Source of the DNA: an uncultured Paraglaciecola sp. | GTDB taxonomy: Bacteria; Pseudomonadota; Gammaproteobacteria; Enterobacterales; Alteromonadaceae | NCBI RefSeq assembly: GCF_913058035.1 | Contig: NZ_CAJXPA010000016.1 | Span: 1-41,570, forward strand | Length of the DNA: 41,570 nucleotides | Direction: 5' to 3' | Part shown: one piece after another, positions 21,553 to 30,814 of the stretch | Numbering within the stretch: the first letter of the stretch is position 1 | How the letters are laid out: each line of letters begins with the position of its first letter | Notes under the pieces: model-generated | What the model was told of the DNA's origin: nothing | The model's input: only the letters and a program-made list of their open reading frames with translations | The model's database searches: none | Translations under genes and position numbers: made by a program

Positions 21553-22242
21553 CTATTGATAGTTATCACCCACACTTTTCGAAATTATCATGCTCAATTC
21601 CTGCAACGAGCGGCCGCTTTGTTGTTGCAACTCATTGAAACTATCTTGAATGGCCGTCAGGCTACGTTTCGATCTTGCGGAGCCAGAAATAATATCTCGC
21701 TGAGTAAAATAAGCGACTACGTCACTGCTAAGTAAGAAAGTATCCTTACCTATCATCCGCAAGCTATAAGGTCCAGTATTGCCGCCAAGTCTTGCTCCGT
21801 GTTTCTTTAAATAAGCCCACAGGCCAATAATATCCTCGTTGGGCCAATCAGCGACAAATTTAGCAAAACTTCCATGCTCGCGAGCTACGGAATCAATCAT
21901 TACAGCATTATCACGAATGGTTCTAACTTTATTATAATTGCGAATTATACTTGGGTCGGTTGCTTTTTTTTCTAGCATTTCATCAGGAACTAAGAGAATT
22001 TTTTCGATATTAAAGCCAAAAAATACACGTTCAAAATCGGGCCATTTATTTCTTACAACACGCCACACAAATCCAGATTGAAAAACTTTTTTGCTAAACT
22101 CAGCTAAAAACCTGTCATCTCCAACTTTGCTTAGTAATGTGTTTGACAAAGGTTTATTCAAGCCAGTGGCTAAAGCTTGTGGGCCGCCTTTTCGCTCACA
22201 AGCTCGCTGATAAATGGCAGCATATCTTTCAAGGTTCTGCAT
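21553..22242 (-). CDS. DNA-3-methyladenine glycosylase I-like protein (no zinc motif)
   Basis: The 229-residue product resembles the central and C-terminal parts of Tag-type 3-methyladenine DNA glycosylases: VFQSGFVWRVVRNKWPDF, FFGFNIEKI, IIRNYNKVRTIRDNA and KHGARLGGNTGPY match Tag segments by pattern. Tag excises alkylated adenine from DNA. Unlike E. coli Tag, it lacks the N-terminal RCxW segment and the paired Cys/His residues that bind zinc; the only Cys is C14. It therefore belongs to a divergent HhH subgroup, and its substrate may differ. It is on its own strand unit between prlC and the ubi operon, with no obvious partner. Confidence 0.7.
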   Translation of the reverse strand: MQNLERYAAIYQRACERKGGPQALATGLNKPLSNTLLSKVGDDRFLAEFSKKVFQSGFVWRVVRNKWPDFERVFFGFNIEKILLVPDEMLEKKATDPSIIRNYNKVRTIRDNAVMIDSVAREHGSFAKFVADWPNEDIIGLWAYLKKHGARLGGNTGPYSLRMIGKDTFLLSSDVVAYFTQRDIISGSARSKRSLTAIQDSFNELQQQSGRSLQELSMIISKSVGDNYQ

Positions 22243-22372
22243 ATGTGTTTACTCTAAATAATTGCACTCTCAGCAAAGCTGTCGAATACCAAACCCAATC
22301 AGCATATAAGTAATGCAAAATTGGGATGAGGGATCAAAACAATGCTTAGCAGAATAATTGATAACGAGTAAT

Positions 22373-24409
22373 CTAAGCTGAAATACCTGAATGGCGTAGT
22401 AACGCATCGACTTCTGGTTCGCGTCCTCTAAATGCCACAAACAATTCCATAGGCTCTTTACTTCCGCCCATCTCTAAAATGTTAGTCAGAAAATCTTGGC
22501 CAGTTTGTTGATTAAAAATTCCTTCTTCTTCAAAACGACTAAATGCATCAGATGATAGTACTTCCGCCCATTTATAACTGTAATAACCTGCAGCATAGCC
22601 ACCTGCAAAAATATGCCCAAAGCTATTTTGGAAGCGGTTAAAACTCGGTGGAATAAGCACTGATACTTCTTCTCGCACTTTGTCTAGCCAATGTTGTACA
22701 TTAGTTTGCCCTGCAACAAAATTTTCGTGCAGACTAAAATCAAAGAGGCTGAATTCTAACTGCCTAAGCATTTGCATAGCTGATTGAAAATTACGTGCTG
22801 CCAACATATTATCCAATAACGTTTGGGGCAGTGCTTCACCTGTTTCGAAATGCCCAGAAATAAAGCTTAAGGCTTCTGGTTGCCAGCACCAATTTTCTAA
22901 AAATTGGCTCGGTAACTCCACTGCATCCCAGGGTACACCGTTGATACCAGACACCCCAGCTACATTTATTTTGGTTAGCATATGGTGAATGCCGTGACCA
23001 AATTCGTGGAATAAAGTGACCACTTCATCGTGAGTAAATAGTGCAGATTTGTCACCTATTGGGCCACTAAAGTTGCAGGTCAGGTATGCAACAGGATATT
23101 GCTGACTACCATCTATTTTTTGTCTGCGCACTCGACACTCATCCATCCAAGCACCACCACGTTTCTTCTCGCGAGCATATAAGTCTAGATAAAAACTGCC
23201 ACGAAGCTCGCCAGCTTGGTCATGAATATCATAAAAGCGTACATTTTTATGCCATGTATCAATATCGTCACGAACACTGATAGTTAAGTTATACAAGCGC
23301 GATACTACTTCAAATAGACCTTTTACTACCTTGTTTTCAGGAAAAAATGGACGTAGTTGTTCATCAGAAATTTTATAGGTTTGTTCTTTTAGTTTTTCAC
23401 TGTAATAAGCAAAATCCCATGCTTGCAATTCATCTGCTTGATAATGTTCGTTGGCATAAGCTGTCAGCGTATCGATGTCTTTTTGTGCTTGGGGTTTAGA
23501 ACGTTTGGCTAAATCTTGCAAGAAACCATTTACTTGTTCACCGGTATTCGCCATTTTGCTGGCAAGAGAATATTCTGCAAAATGTGTAAAACCTAATAAC
23601 TGTGCTAATTCTTGACGCAAACTCAAAGTTTCTTCAATGATATCAGTATTGTTCCACTTACCCGCATTTGGCCCTTGGTCAGAAGCCCTTGAAGTATAAG
23701 CTCGATACATTTGTTCACGTAATGTGCTGCTGTCAGCGTAAGTCATAACGGGTAGATAACTTGGAATATCCAAAGTGAACAACCAGCCTTCTAAATCTTT
23801 GCTTTCTGCGAGCTGCTTGGCTGCATCCAAGGTGGATCCTGGTAAACCTGCCAATTCAGTTTGATCGGTAATATGTTTCTGCCAGCCTAGGGTGGCATCC
23901 ATAACATTGTTGCTAAAAGTTGAACCTAAGTCTGATAAGCGACTTTTAACCTCTGCATAACGAGCCTTTTTTTCATCGTCTAAAGCTACACCAGAGAGTT
24001 TGAAATCACGAATTGCGTGAGTGATGACTTTTTTTTGTGCCTCTGATAAGTCTGTAAACTCACTACTTGATTCAATTTTGCAATAAGCATTATATAAGTC
24101 AGTGTTCTGACCCACCCAGGTGGCATACTCTGATAAGTTTGGTAAACAAGCATCATGCGCTTCACGTAATGCATCATTACTCACCACGGAGTTCATATGA
24201 GAAATCGGAGACCATGTGCGACTGAGTTCGTCGTCTATTTCTTCAATGGGTGCTACTAGACCATCCCAATTATAACTACCTTGATTCAACGTCTCGGTAA
24301 TTTTGGTTTTACAGGCCTGAATAGCTCTTTCAATAGCAGGTTGAATATGTTCAGGTTTGATGGCCGAAAATTGCGGCAGGCTAGATAAGTCATTTAGTGG
24401 GTTAGTCAT
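22373..24409 (-). CDS. prlC: Oligopeptidase A
   Basis: A cytoplasmic M3 zinc metallopeptidase that degrades signal peptides and short peptides. The 678-residue product (E. coli 680) contains the zinc-binding motif HEFGH in TLFHEFGHGIHHML, the downstream Glu of the NGVPWDAVELPSQFLENW segment, and FAGGYAAGYYSYKW near the C-terminus, all hallmarks of OpdA. The N-terminal PLNDLSSLPQFSAIKPEHI also matches the family. It is divergent from gor, sharing a 239-base promoter region. Confidence 0.97.
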   Translation of the reverse strand: MTNPLNDLSSLPQFSAIKPEHIQPAIERAIQACKTKITETLNQGSYNWDGLVAPIEEIDDELSRTWSPISHMNSVVSNDALREAHDACLPNLSEYATWVGQNTDLYNAYCKIESSSEFTDLSEAQKKVITHAIRDFKLSGVALDDEKKARYAEVKSRLSDLGSTFSNNVMDATLGWQKHITDQTELAGLPGSTLDAAKQLAESKDLEGWLFTLDIPSYLPVMTYADSSTLREQMYRAYTSRASDQGPNAGKWNNTDIIEETLSLRQELAQLLGFTHFAEYSLASKMANTGEQVNGFLQDLAKRSKPQAQKDIDTLTAYANEHYQADELQAWDFAYYSEKLKEQTYKISDEQLRPFFPENKVVKGLFEVVSRLYNLTISVRDDIDTWHKNVRFYDIHDQAGELRGSFYLDLYAREKKRGGAWMDECRVRRQKIDGSQQYPVAYLTCNFSGPIGDKSALFTHDEVVTLFHEFGHGIHHMLTKINVAGVSGINGVPWDAVELPSQFLENWCWQPEALSFISGHFETGEALPQTLLDNMLAARNFQSAMQMLRQLEFSLFDFSLHENFVAGQTNVQHWLDKVREEVSVLIPPSFNRFQNSFGHIFAGGYAAGYYSYKWAEVLSSDAFSRFEEEGIFNQQTGQDFLTNILEMGGSKEPMELFVAFRGREPEVDALLRHSGISA

Positions 24410-24554
24410 AAAGTAGTCTTTTCTCCTAAGTCATATAATGAAGTTGGGTTACATTGACTAAATCACAATAGGTGACCGACGGTTGTAACCGATAATTTTA
24501 ATAACAATGCAATTTAATCATGGCCGCTAGGTTCTTTTTACATTTACAACACGT

Positions 24555-24581
24555 ATCGATTGAATAGATTGCATCGATTGA
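24555..24581. repeat. Three tandem 9-bp repeats upstream of gor
   Basis: ATCGATTGA (24555), ATAGATTGC (24564) and ATCGATTGA (24573) lie end to end. The outer copies are identical over 10 bases. The third overlaps the predicted gor -35, so the array may be an operator. Confidence 0.75.
24564..24578 (+). promoter_or_regulatory. OxyR-like half-site at the gor promoter
   Basis: ATAGATTGCATCGAT matches the OxyR dimer consensus ATAGxTxxxAxCTAT at nine of ten fixed positions (G replaces T in CTAT). OxyR activates gorA in E. coli, so a site here is plausible. The expected second half-site 22 bases away is poor. Confidence 0.4.
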
Positions 24582-24608
24582 AAAATTACGGTGTTATTTT
24601 TGTATGAT
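24578..24608 (+). promoter_or_regulatory. Candidate gor promoter
   Basis: TTGAAA (24578-24583) is followed 17 bases later by TGTATG, or 19 bases later by TATGAT (24603-24608). Neither is ideal, which suits an activated promoter. It lies about 40 bases above the ATG. Confidence 0.42.
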
Positions 24609-24648
24609 AAGCACTATCTTTAACCCATTATTTTAATTAGGCAGACTT

Positions 24649-25998
24649 ATGGCAGATTTTGATTATATATGTATAGGCGGTGGAAGCGGCGGTATTGCAT
24701 CTGCAAATCGCGCAGCTAAACATGGTAAAAAAGTAGCGTTGGTAGAAGCAAATGCAATTGGTGGTACTTGTGTCAATGTAGGTTGTGTACCCAAAAAAGT
24801 GATGTGGTTTGGCGCACACGTTGCTGAGGCAATTAATCTTTATGCCGCTGATTATGGATTTGATGTCACATTAAATAAGTTTAATTGGCAAACATTAGTA
24901 GATAGCCGTGAAGCTTACATCAAACGTATTCACGCTAGTTATAGTAGTGGTTTTGAAAAAAATGGTGTAACCCTAATTAAAGGTTTTGCGAATTTTGTGG
25001 ATAAGAACACTATCGAAGTGAACGGTAAACAGTACACGGCTGATCACATTCTTATCGCTACAGGCGGTCGTCCTATTAAGCCCAACGTTCCTGGTGCAGA
25101 ATTCGGTATTGACTCCGATGGTTTCTTCGGTCTAAGTGAACAACCTAAACGTGCTGTTGTGGTTGGAGCTGGATATATAGCTGTAGAACTTGCTGGCGTA
25201 ATGCACGCTCTGGGTACAAAAACTGATTTGGTAGTTCGTAAACATGCTCCACTACGTACTTTTGACACTATGATATCTGAAACATTGGTAGAGCTGATGG
25301 CCCAAGATGGTCCTACGTTGCATACTCACGCTGCACCGACCCAGGTGATTAAAAATGCTGATGGTTCGTTAACTATTGATTTTGACAATGGTGAGTCAAT
25401 CGAGACCGATTGTGTGGTTTGGGCGATCGGCCGTAAGCCATCAAACGATAAGATTGGCTTGGAGAACACAGGTGTTGAACTAAACGAAGGCGGTTATGTT
25501 AAGGTCGATAAATTCCAAAACAGTAATATCGATGGCATTTATGCAGTGGGTGACAACATTGGTTACGTTGAACTTACCCCAGTAGCAGTGAAATCAGGAC
25601 GTCTACTATCTGAACGTTTATTTAATGGTCAAACCGACGCTCATATGGACTACAGTTTGATCCCTACCGTTGTATTCAGTCATCCGCCTATCGGTACAAT
25701 TGGGTTAAGTGAAATAGAGGCTATTAAGGAATACGGTGAAGATAATATCACGGTATACAGTTCTGGTTTTGCTGCAATGTACACCGCCGTTACTAGACAT
25801 CGTCAAATGACACGTATGAAGTTGATTTGTGCAGGAGTTGAAGAAAAAGTAGTAGGTTTACACGGTATTGGCGCAGGCATGGATGAGATACTCCAAGGCT
25901 TTGGCGTAGCAATGAAAATGGGAGCAACTAAAGCTGATTTTGATTCTTGTGTGGCAATTCACCCTACTTCTAGCGAGGAGTTTGTTACGCTTAATTAG
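24649..25998 (+). CDS. gor: Glutathione-disulfide reductase
   Basis: Gor reduces oxidised glutathione with NADPH in the cytoplasm, a main defence against oxidative stress. The 449-residue product (E. coli 450) has the FAD dinucleotide motif GGGSGG near the N-terminus, the redox-active disulfide C41/C46 in [13 protein letters not shown], a second NADPH-binding fold at [13 protein letters not shown] with [11 protein letters not shown] giving the Arg residues of an NADPH enzyme, GDNIG for FAD, and the C-terminal catalytic His438 in [10 protein letters not shown]. It is transcribed alone, with a good terminator downstream. Confidence 0.97.
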   Translation: MADFDYICIGGGSGGIASANRAAKHGKKVALVEANAIGGTCVNVGCVPKKVMWFGAHVAEAINLYAADYGFDVTLNKFNWQTLVDSREAYIKRIHASYSSGFEKNGVTLIKGFANFVDKNTIEVNGKQYTADHILIATGGRPIKPNVPGAEFGIDSDGFFGLSEQPKRAVVVGAGYIAVELAGVMHALGTKTDLVVRKHAPLRTFDTMISETLVELMAQDGPTLHTHAAPTQVIKNADGSLTIDFDNGESIETDCVVWAIGRKPSNDKIGLENTGVELNEGGYVKVDKFQNSNIDGIYAVGDNIGYVELTPVAVKSGRLLSERLFNGQTDAHMDYSLIPTVVFSHPPIGTIGLSEIEAIKEYGEDNITVYSSGFAAMYTAVTRHRQMTRMKLICAGVEEKVVGLHGIGAGMDEILQGFGVAMKMGATKADFDSCVAIHPTSSEEFVTLN

Positions 25999-26071
25999 AT
26001 TGTCTGAAAAGTGACTGTCAATCAATAATAATTCTGGAAACCGAGTATTGTTTTGATAGGTGAGCATTTTG

Positions 26072-26112
26072 AACCTGATGTTACTGCTTTTATAGCTTCA
26101 TCAGGTTTTTTT
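26072..26112 (+). terminator. Intrinsic terminator after gor
   Basis: AACCTGATG (26072-26080) pairs perfectly with CATCAGGTT (26099-26107), followed by a T run to 26112. It is about 75 bases past the gor stop codon. Confidence 0.88.
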
Positions 26113-26656
26113 ATGTGTTTTTTAAATCAAAATCACTGAAGATTGCTCAGTATCAACCCGTTTTACTATCTGCAAGCAGCGATAAATCCAGCCCGCAAAA
26201 AATTATTATATTAAGCTTAATAATCGAATTCCAAAAGTAGCCTACTGAACTCTCCGATAAGTTGCGGACCACAAAAATATAGTTTGAAAAAATATACATC
26301 AACTATGTATTGAATAATTTAAATTCTAAATATACTTAACTGTGGCTCTCAAGGAGTTTTAACGTCGACAAAAACGTACAAGTTGAGATAACAATTAAAA
26401 GCTTCTAAAATCACTGACATCTCATTTTTTATATACAAACTGAGTAGTGATATCTTCCTACGTTCTCTAACTTAATAGAGAGATCACCTCACTTCACCTG
26501 CGGCTTTTACCATTACACCTATGATAAGAGTGTTTTTTTGTAGATATCATTGAGGCTTTTGACATAAAGTTAGTAATAGACATTTAAGTGACTATGTTTC
26601 TTAACATAAATAGCATTAACAAATTAATTGTGAAAACAATTAAATAAGGTAAAGAA
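26113..26656 (+). other. Long non-coding region upstream of the RND operon
   Basis: This 544-base stretch has no convincing open frame on either strand. It contains a 14-bp perfect palindrome TATTAAGCTTAATA (26209-26222), a possible -35 TTGACA at 26559-26564 with weak -10 choices (for example 26582-26587), and an inverted repeat just before the first RND gene. No regulator gene lies here, so any control of the pump is from elsewhere. Confidence 0.6.
26624..26643 (+). promoter_or_regulatory. Inverted repeat directly before the RND adaptor gene
   Basis: TTAATTGT (26624-26631) and ACAATTAA (26636-26643) form perfect 8-bp arms around GAAA. It ends 13 bases before the ATG and next to the AAGG ribosome site. 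It could be a repressor operator (TetR/MarR sites have this size) or an RNA hairpin with a GAAA tetraloop that limits translation. Confidence 0.55.
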
Positions 26657-27721
26657 ATGATTTCAAAGACACATCTTATTATTTTGATAATGGCAGCCTT
26701 TAGTATATTGGGCGGCTGTGGGCAAAAAGTATCGTCTGAAAAAGTAGAGGTTATCCGACCTGCTAAATTAATTGAAGTTACTGCGTCTTCAAACATAAAG
26801 TACTTTAACTTCCCTGCTGTTGTTGAGGCTTTGAGTTCGAAAGAATTAACCTTTCAAGTGTCAGGGCAAATTGAAAAACTTAATGTGCGAGAAGGCTCAG
26901 AGGTTAAACAAGGTGACGTTTTAGGGACCTTAGTGCAGCGAGATTTCAAAAACAGATTACAAACTGCTCAGACACAATTTAATGTTGCAAAGTTAGATTT
27001 TGAGCGTGCAGAACGGCTAATTGTAGAAAATGCTATAGCTCAGAACGTGTATGACCAACGCCTAACTCAGCTAAACGTCACCACTGCTCAGTTGGACACA
27101 GCTAATAAAGCAATGGAAGACACTGTTTTATTGTCGCCGTTTGACGGCGTGGTAGCAGTCAAACATTCAGAAGAGCTGGATACTGTGAGTCCATCTCAGG
27201 CGGTGTTCACTATTCAGACTGAAGGTGCTGCCGAGGCACTGGTCAAGGTTCCTGCTAGTTTAGTTACTCACTCAAAACAAATCGTACCTATTGAGTCTCA
27301 CGTTGTGCTTGATTCTGCGACTCAATATGAGATGAAGGCACGATTTGTGGCCATATCCACGCTGGCAGATGAGCGTTCACAAACTTTTGATGTGCGTTTT
27401 GGTTTCACTCCCCCTGAGAAGCTCACTATTTTACCGGGTATGACAGGTGTTGTTCACTCAACTTTTAGACTGTCTACAGATGCCAAAAGTGTAGGTCAAA
27501 TTGCCATTCCTTTAAGCGCAGTATTATCTGACAGTGATGGCCAATTTGTATGGAAAGTCGATACTCAAACCATGACAGTTGCCAGGCAAAATATTCAAGT
27601 TGGGGCAGGAGTAGGTGAAACGCTAACGATTGACTCAGGTTTGGTTGCAGGAGATACCATTGTTGGGGCGGGAGCTTCGTATTTGAACGAAGGCATGAAA
27701 ATCCGTCGTTTAGAAAACTAA
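26657..27721 (+). CDS. RND efflux adaptor (membrane fusion) lipoprotein
   Basis: The periplasmic adaptor linking the RND pump to the outer-membrane channel. The 354-residue product has a lipoprotein signal with lipobox LGGC, modified Cys at 21, then a beta-barrel/lipoyl/alpha-hairpin arrangement typical of HlyD/AcrA adaptors: the lipoyl half SGQIEKLNVREGSEVKQGDV (about 72-91), a coiled-coil hairpin (about 100-145), the returning half SPFDGVVAVKHSE (about 159-171), and a C-terminal membrane-proximal domain ending MKIRRLEN. It is first in the operon; the pump gene starts 36 bases after its stop. Confidence 0.93.
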   Translation: MISKTHLIILIMAAFSILGGCGQKVSSEKVEVIRPAKLIEVTASSNIKYFNFPAVVEALSSKELTFQVSGQIEKLNVREGSEVKQGDVLGTLVQRDFKNRLQTAQTQFNVAKLDFERAERLIVENAIAQNVYDQRLTQLNVTTAQLDTANKAMEDTVLLSPFDGVVAVKHSEELDTVSPSQAVFTIQTEGAAEALVKVPASLVTHSKQIVPIESHVVLDSATQYEMKARFVAISTLADERSQTFDVRFGFTPPEKLTILPGMTGVVHSTFRLSTDAKSVGQIAIPLSAVLSDSDGQFVWKVDTQTMTVARQNIQVGAGVGETLTIDSGLVAGDTIVGAGASYLNEGMKIRRLEN

Positions 27722-27757
27722 TCAAGCTTCTAGTCTAAACCAATAGGAATTATCTTT

Positions 27758-30700
27758 ATGAATCCAGGAATTTTTGCGATGAAGAATCGTCTGATAACAA
27801 TGATTGTTATTCTTGCATCGCTGGTGGGTGGGTGGAATGCCTACAAAAACATGTCACGTTTTGAAGACCCAGAGTTCACTATTAGGACGGCGGTTATTAT
27901 CACTCAATATCCAGGTGCTACACCTACAGAAGTGGCAAATGAGATCACCGAACCACTAGAGTCTGCGATACAACAAATGCAAGAAGTGGAAAGTTTGAAG
28001 TCCACGTCATCTGCGGGTTTATCTAGAATTAATGTTGAAATAAAATACGAATTTTCACCCTCCAAGGCGGCATTGCAGGCTATCTGGTCAAAACTTCGCA
28101 ATAAAGTGAATGATGCGCAATCTTCATTGCCACCAGGTGCTATTGCATCGATCGTAAACGACGATTTTGGTGATGTTTATGGTGTGTATTTTCTTTTAAC
28201 AGGTGATGGTTATACCTACAAAGAACTTGAAGATTATGCCAAAAAATTACGCACAGATGTATTAAGCGTCGAGGGTGTGGCAAAAGTATCGTTATCAGGC
28301 CTGCAAAAAGAGGCAATATACGTTGAAGTGTCTCGCGAACGAGCAGCCGCTTTAGGTCAATCAATTAATAATATCTACCAGCAGCTTGAAAAACAAAATG
28401 CGGTCAGTCCAGCGGGTAATGTTCTGGCTGGAAATCGTCGTTTGATCATTCAGCCTTCAGGCTCAATTGATTCAGTGGAAGAAATTAAAAGCATGGTGGT
28501 GGCTACAGATAATGAGGGCACACTTGTTTATTTAAGAGATATCGCCACTGTTGAAAGAGCTTATAAAACACCACTTACTGACGAGATTCGCTACAACGGT
28601 GAGCCTGCTATAGGGTTTGGTATTTCTAATGTCACAGGCGCTAATGTGGTGAAAATGGGCAATGCAATTGATACAAAAATTACCAGCGTTGAAAATCAAC
28701 GGCCCATTGGAATAGAAATCCATGAGTACTATCACCAAGGTAAAATTACTGATGACGCAGTACAAAGCTTTGTATTAAACGTTGTTGCTGCACTTGCCAT
28801 AGTACTTGTTACCTTGTTTTTCTTCATGGGAATAAAATCGTCCATTATTATTGGAGCGACTTTGATCATTACTATCGCCGCAACACTTGCCACTATGTAT
28901 CTATTAAACATTCCCATGCATCGCATTTCATTAGGCGCATTGATCATCGCACTAGGTATGTTAGTGGATAACGCCATTGTGGTAACAGATGGCATACTCG
29001 TTGGTACACAACGCGGTGAGAGAAAGCTCGATATCGTTAAGAAAATTATTAGTCGATCAATTTGGCCTTTATTGGGCGGTACACTAGTAGGAATACTCGC
29101 TTTTGCACCTATTGGTTTAGCCCCTGGTTCTACTGCGGAATATACGGGGCATCTATTTTGGGTGGTGATGATTTCACTTATGTACAGTTGGATATTCGCC
29201 ATTACAGTTGTGCCTTTTCTCGCTGATCTTATGTTCAAAGAAGTCCCTGCAACCACACAGGAACCGAAAGACGGCAAATTCATGGCCACTTACAAAGACT
29301 TCATGCGTAGAGTCTTAAAAATACGTTGGGTGCCTATTGGCTTAACTATGATTTTGTTTGTGGTTTCTGTGTGGGGTTTTCAATTTGTGAAGTCTGGCTT
29401 TTTTCCAACCTCTACCACGCCGCAAGTAGTAGTAGATTATTGGTTGCCTGAAGGCACTGACATAACTCAGACCAAAGCCGACATGTTAAAAATTGAAGCT
29501 GAGCTTCTCACTTATTCAGGTATTGAAAATGTTCAAACGCTGATAGGTAAGGGAACGTTGCGTTACATGTTGGTATACGCTGCAGAAAGTGGAAACTCTG
29601 CTTATGGACAATTTTTATTGAAAGTCAATAATTACGATGACATCCCAGATATTATTCCTAAAATTCAGGCGTATTTAGATTCAGGTTACCCAAATGCACA
29701 AGCTAAGGTGTGGCAATTTGAATTAGGGCCAGGTGGCGGTTCAAAAATCGAAGCTGAATTCAGTGGACCTGATCCAGCTGTATTGAGGCGCTTAGCTGAT
29801 GAAGCAAAAGCTATTATGACTGCAGACGGAGGTGCAATATCGATTAAAGACGATTGGCGACAGCCTGTTAGCATTATTCAGCCTGTTTATTCTTCAAACA
29901 AAGGACGCCGTTTAGGCATATCACGTGAAGATCTTTCAAGATCATTGTTAACCAATTTTTCAGGTCGAACTGTGGGTGTTTATCGGGAAGGCGATACACT
30001 TATTCCAATCATTGCTCGTGCGCCAGAATCAGAACGTTTAGATGCAGAATCAATTGGTCAAATACAAATTATCAGTCCGGTGACAGGTGCTGCAGTGCCT
30101 TTAGAACAAGTGGTAGACAGTATTAATATGGCTTGGCGCAATTCTCTATTATTAAGAGAAGATAGAGTTTGGAAAATCAAAGCACAGTCTGACCCTGTTG
30201 CTGGAGATCTAGCATCTGATCTTCAGGGTCGTGTACGTCCACAAATTAATGCGATTGAATTACCACCTGGCGTAAAACTTGAGTGGGGTGGTGAGCTGGG
30301 TAACAGTACTGAAGCCAAAGGAGATTTAGCTAGTACTATCCCTATGGGTCTATTGGCGATGGTCTTAGTTGTGGTGATTTTATTTAACGGATTAAGACAA
30401 CCACTAGTCATTTGGTTAGTTGTGCCACTTGCATTGATTGGTGTTGTGTTGGGACTTGTAGTAACAGGCACACCGATGGAGTTTATGGCTATCCTTGGGC
30501 TTCTTTCCTTGTCTGGGTTATTAATAAAGAATGCTATCGTACTAGTTGATCAAATGGATATCGAAATAGCTGATGGCAAAGCACGATTTGATGCCGTTGT
30601 GGACTCAGCTGCAAGCAGAGTCCGCCCGGTTATGATGGGAGCGCTGACAACCGTACTGGGCGTTATTCCTCTATTTGGCGATGCATTCTTCAAGTCTATG

Positions 30701-30814
30701 GCGGTGGTATTGGTTTTTGGTTTGACCTTCGCCACAGTGCTGACTTTGATTGTTGTGCCTGCTCTTTATGTCGTGATCTTTAAAATTAAAAATTCTGAAA
30801 GTGAGGTGGCATGA
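27758..30814 (+). CDS. RND efflux pump, inner-membrane transporter
   Basis: A proton-driven trimeric RND (AcrB/HAE-1 like) transporter. The 1018-residue product has 12 predicted membrane helices and two large periplasmic loops. The helix-4 proton-relay motif reads LGMLVDNAIVV with D404 and N405, whereas AcrB has two Asp (D407/D408). The relay Lys of helix 10 is present (K924 in GLLIKNAIVLVDQ). This VDN variant is typical of a branch of pumps that includes MexK/TriC-like proteins, by family knowledge. The stop overlaps the start of the channel gene by four bases. Substrates cannot be told from sequence; drugs, bile-like compounds or detergents are possible. Confidence 0.94.
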   Translation: MNPGIFAMKNRLITMIVILASLVGGWNAYKNMSRFEDPEFTIRTAVIITQYPGATPTEVANEITEPLESAIQQMQEVESLKSTSSAGLSRINVEIKYEFSPSKAALQAIWSKLRNKVNDAQSSLPPGAIASIVNDDFGDVYGVYFLLTGDGYTYKELEDYAKKLRTDVLSVEGVAKVSLSGLQKEAIYVEVSRERAAALGQSINNIYQQLEKQNAVSPAGNVLAGNRRLIIQPSGSIDSVEEIKSMVVATDNEGTLVYLRDIATVERAYKTPLTDEIRYNGEPAIGFGISNVTGANVVKMGNAIDTKITSVENQRPIGIEIHEYYHQGKITDDAVQSFVLNVVAALAIVLVTLFFFMGIKSSIIIGATLIITIAATLATMYLLNIPMHRISLGALIIALGMLVDNAIVVTDGILVGTQRGERKLDIVKKIISRSIWPLLGGTLVGILAFAPIGLAPGSTAEYTGHLFWVVMISLMYSWIFAITVVPFLADLMFKEVPATTQEPKDGKFMATYKDFMRRVLKIRWVPIGLTMILFVVSVWGFQFVKSGFFPTSTTPQVVVDYWLPEGTDITQTKADMLKIEAELLTYSGIENVQTLIGKGTLRYMLVYAAESGNSAYGQFLLKVNNYDDIPDIIPKIQAYLDSGYPNAQAKVWQFELGPGGGSKIEAEFSGPDPAVLRRLADEAKAIMTADGGAISIKDDWRQPVSIIQPVYSSNKGRRLGISREDLSRSLLTNFSGRTVGVYREGDTLIPIIARAPESERLDAESIGQIQIISPVTGAAVPLEQVVDSINMAWRNSLLLREDRVWKIKAQSDPVAGDLASDLQGRVRPQINAIELPPGVKLEWGGELGNSTEAKGDLASTIPMGLLAMVLVVVILFNGLRQPLVIWLVVPLALIGVVLGLVVTGTPMEFMAILGLLSLSGLLIKNAIVLVDQMDIEIADGKARFDAVVDSAASRVRPVMMGALTTVLGVIPLFGDAFFKSMAVVLVFGLTFATVLTLIVVPALYVVIFKIKNSESEVA

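Noticed and set aside
28732..29289. 185-codon minus-strand open frame within the RND pump gene
   Set aside because: It is an antisense shadow of the strongly supported pump gene, with low-complexity composition and no family features.
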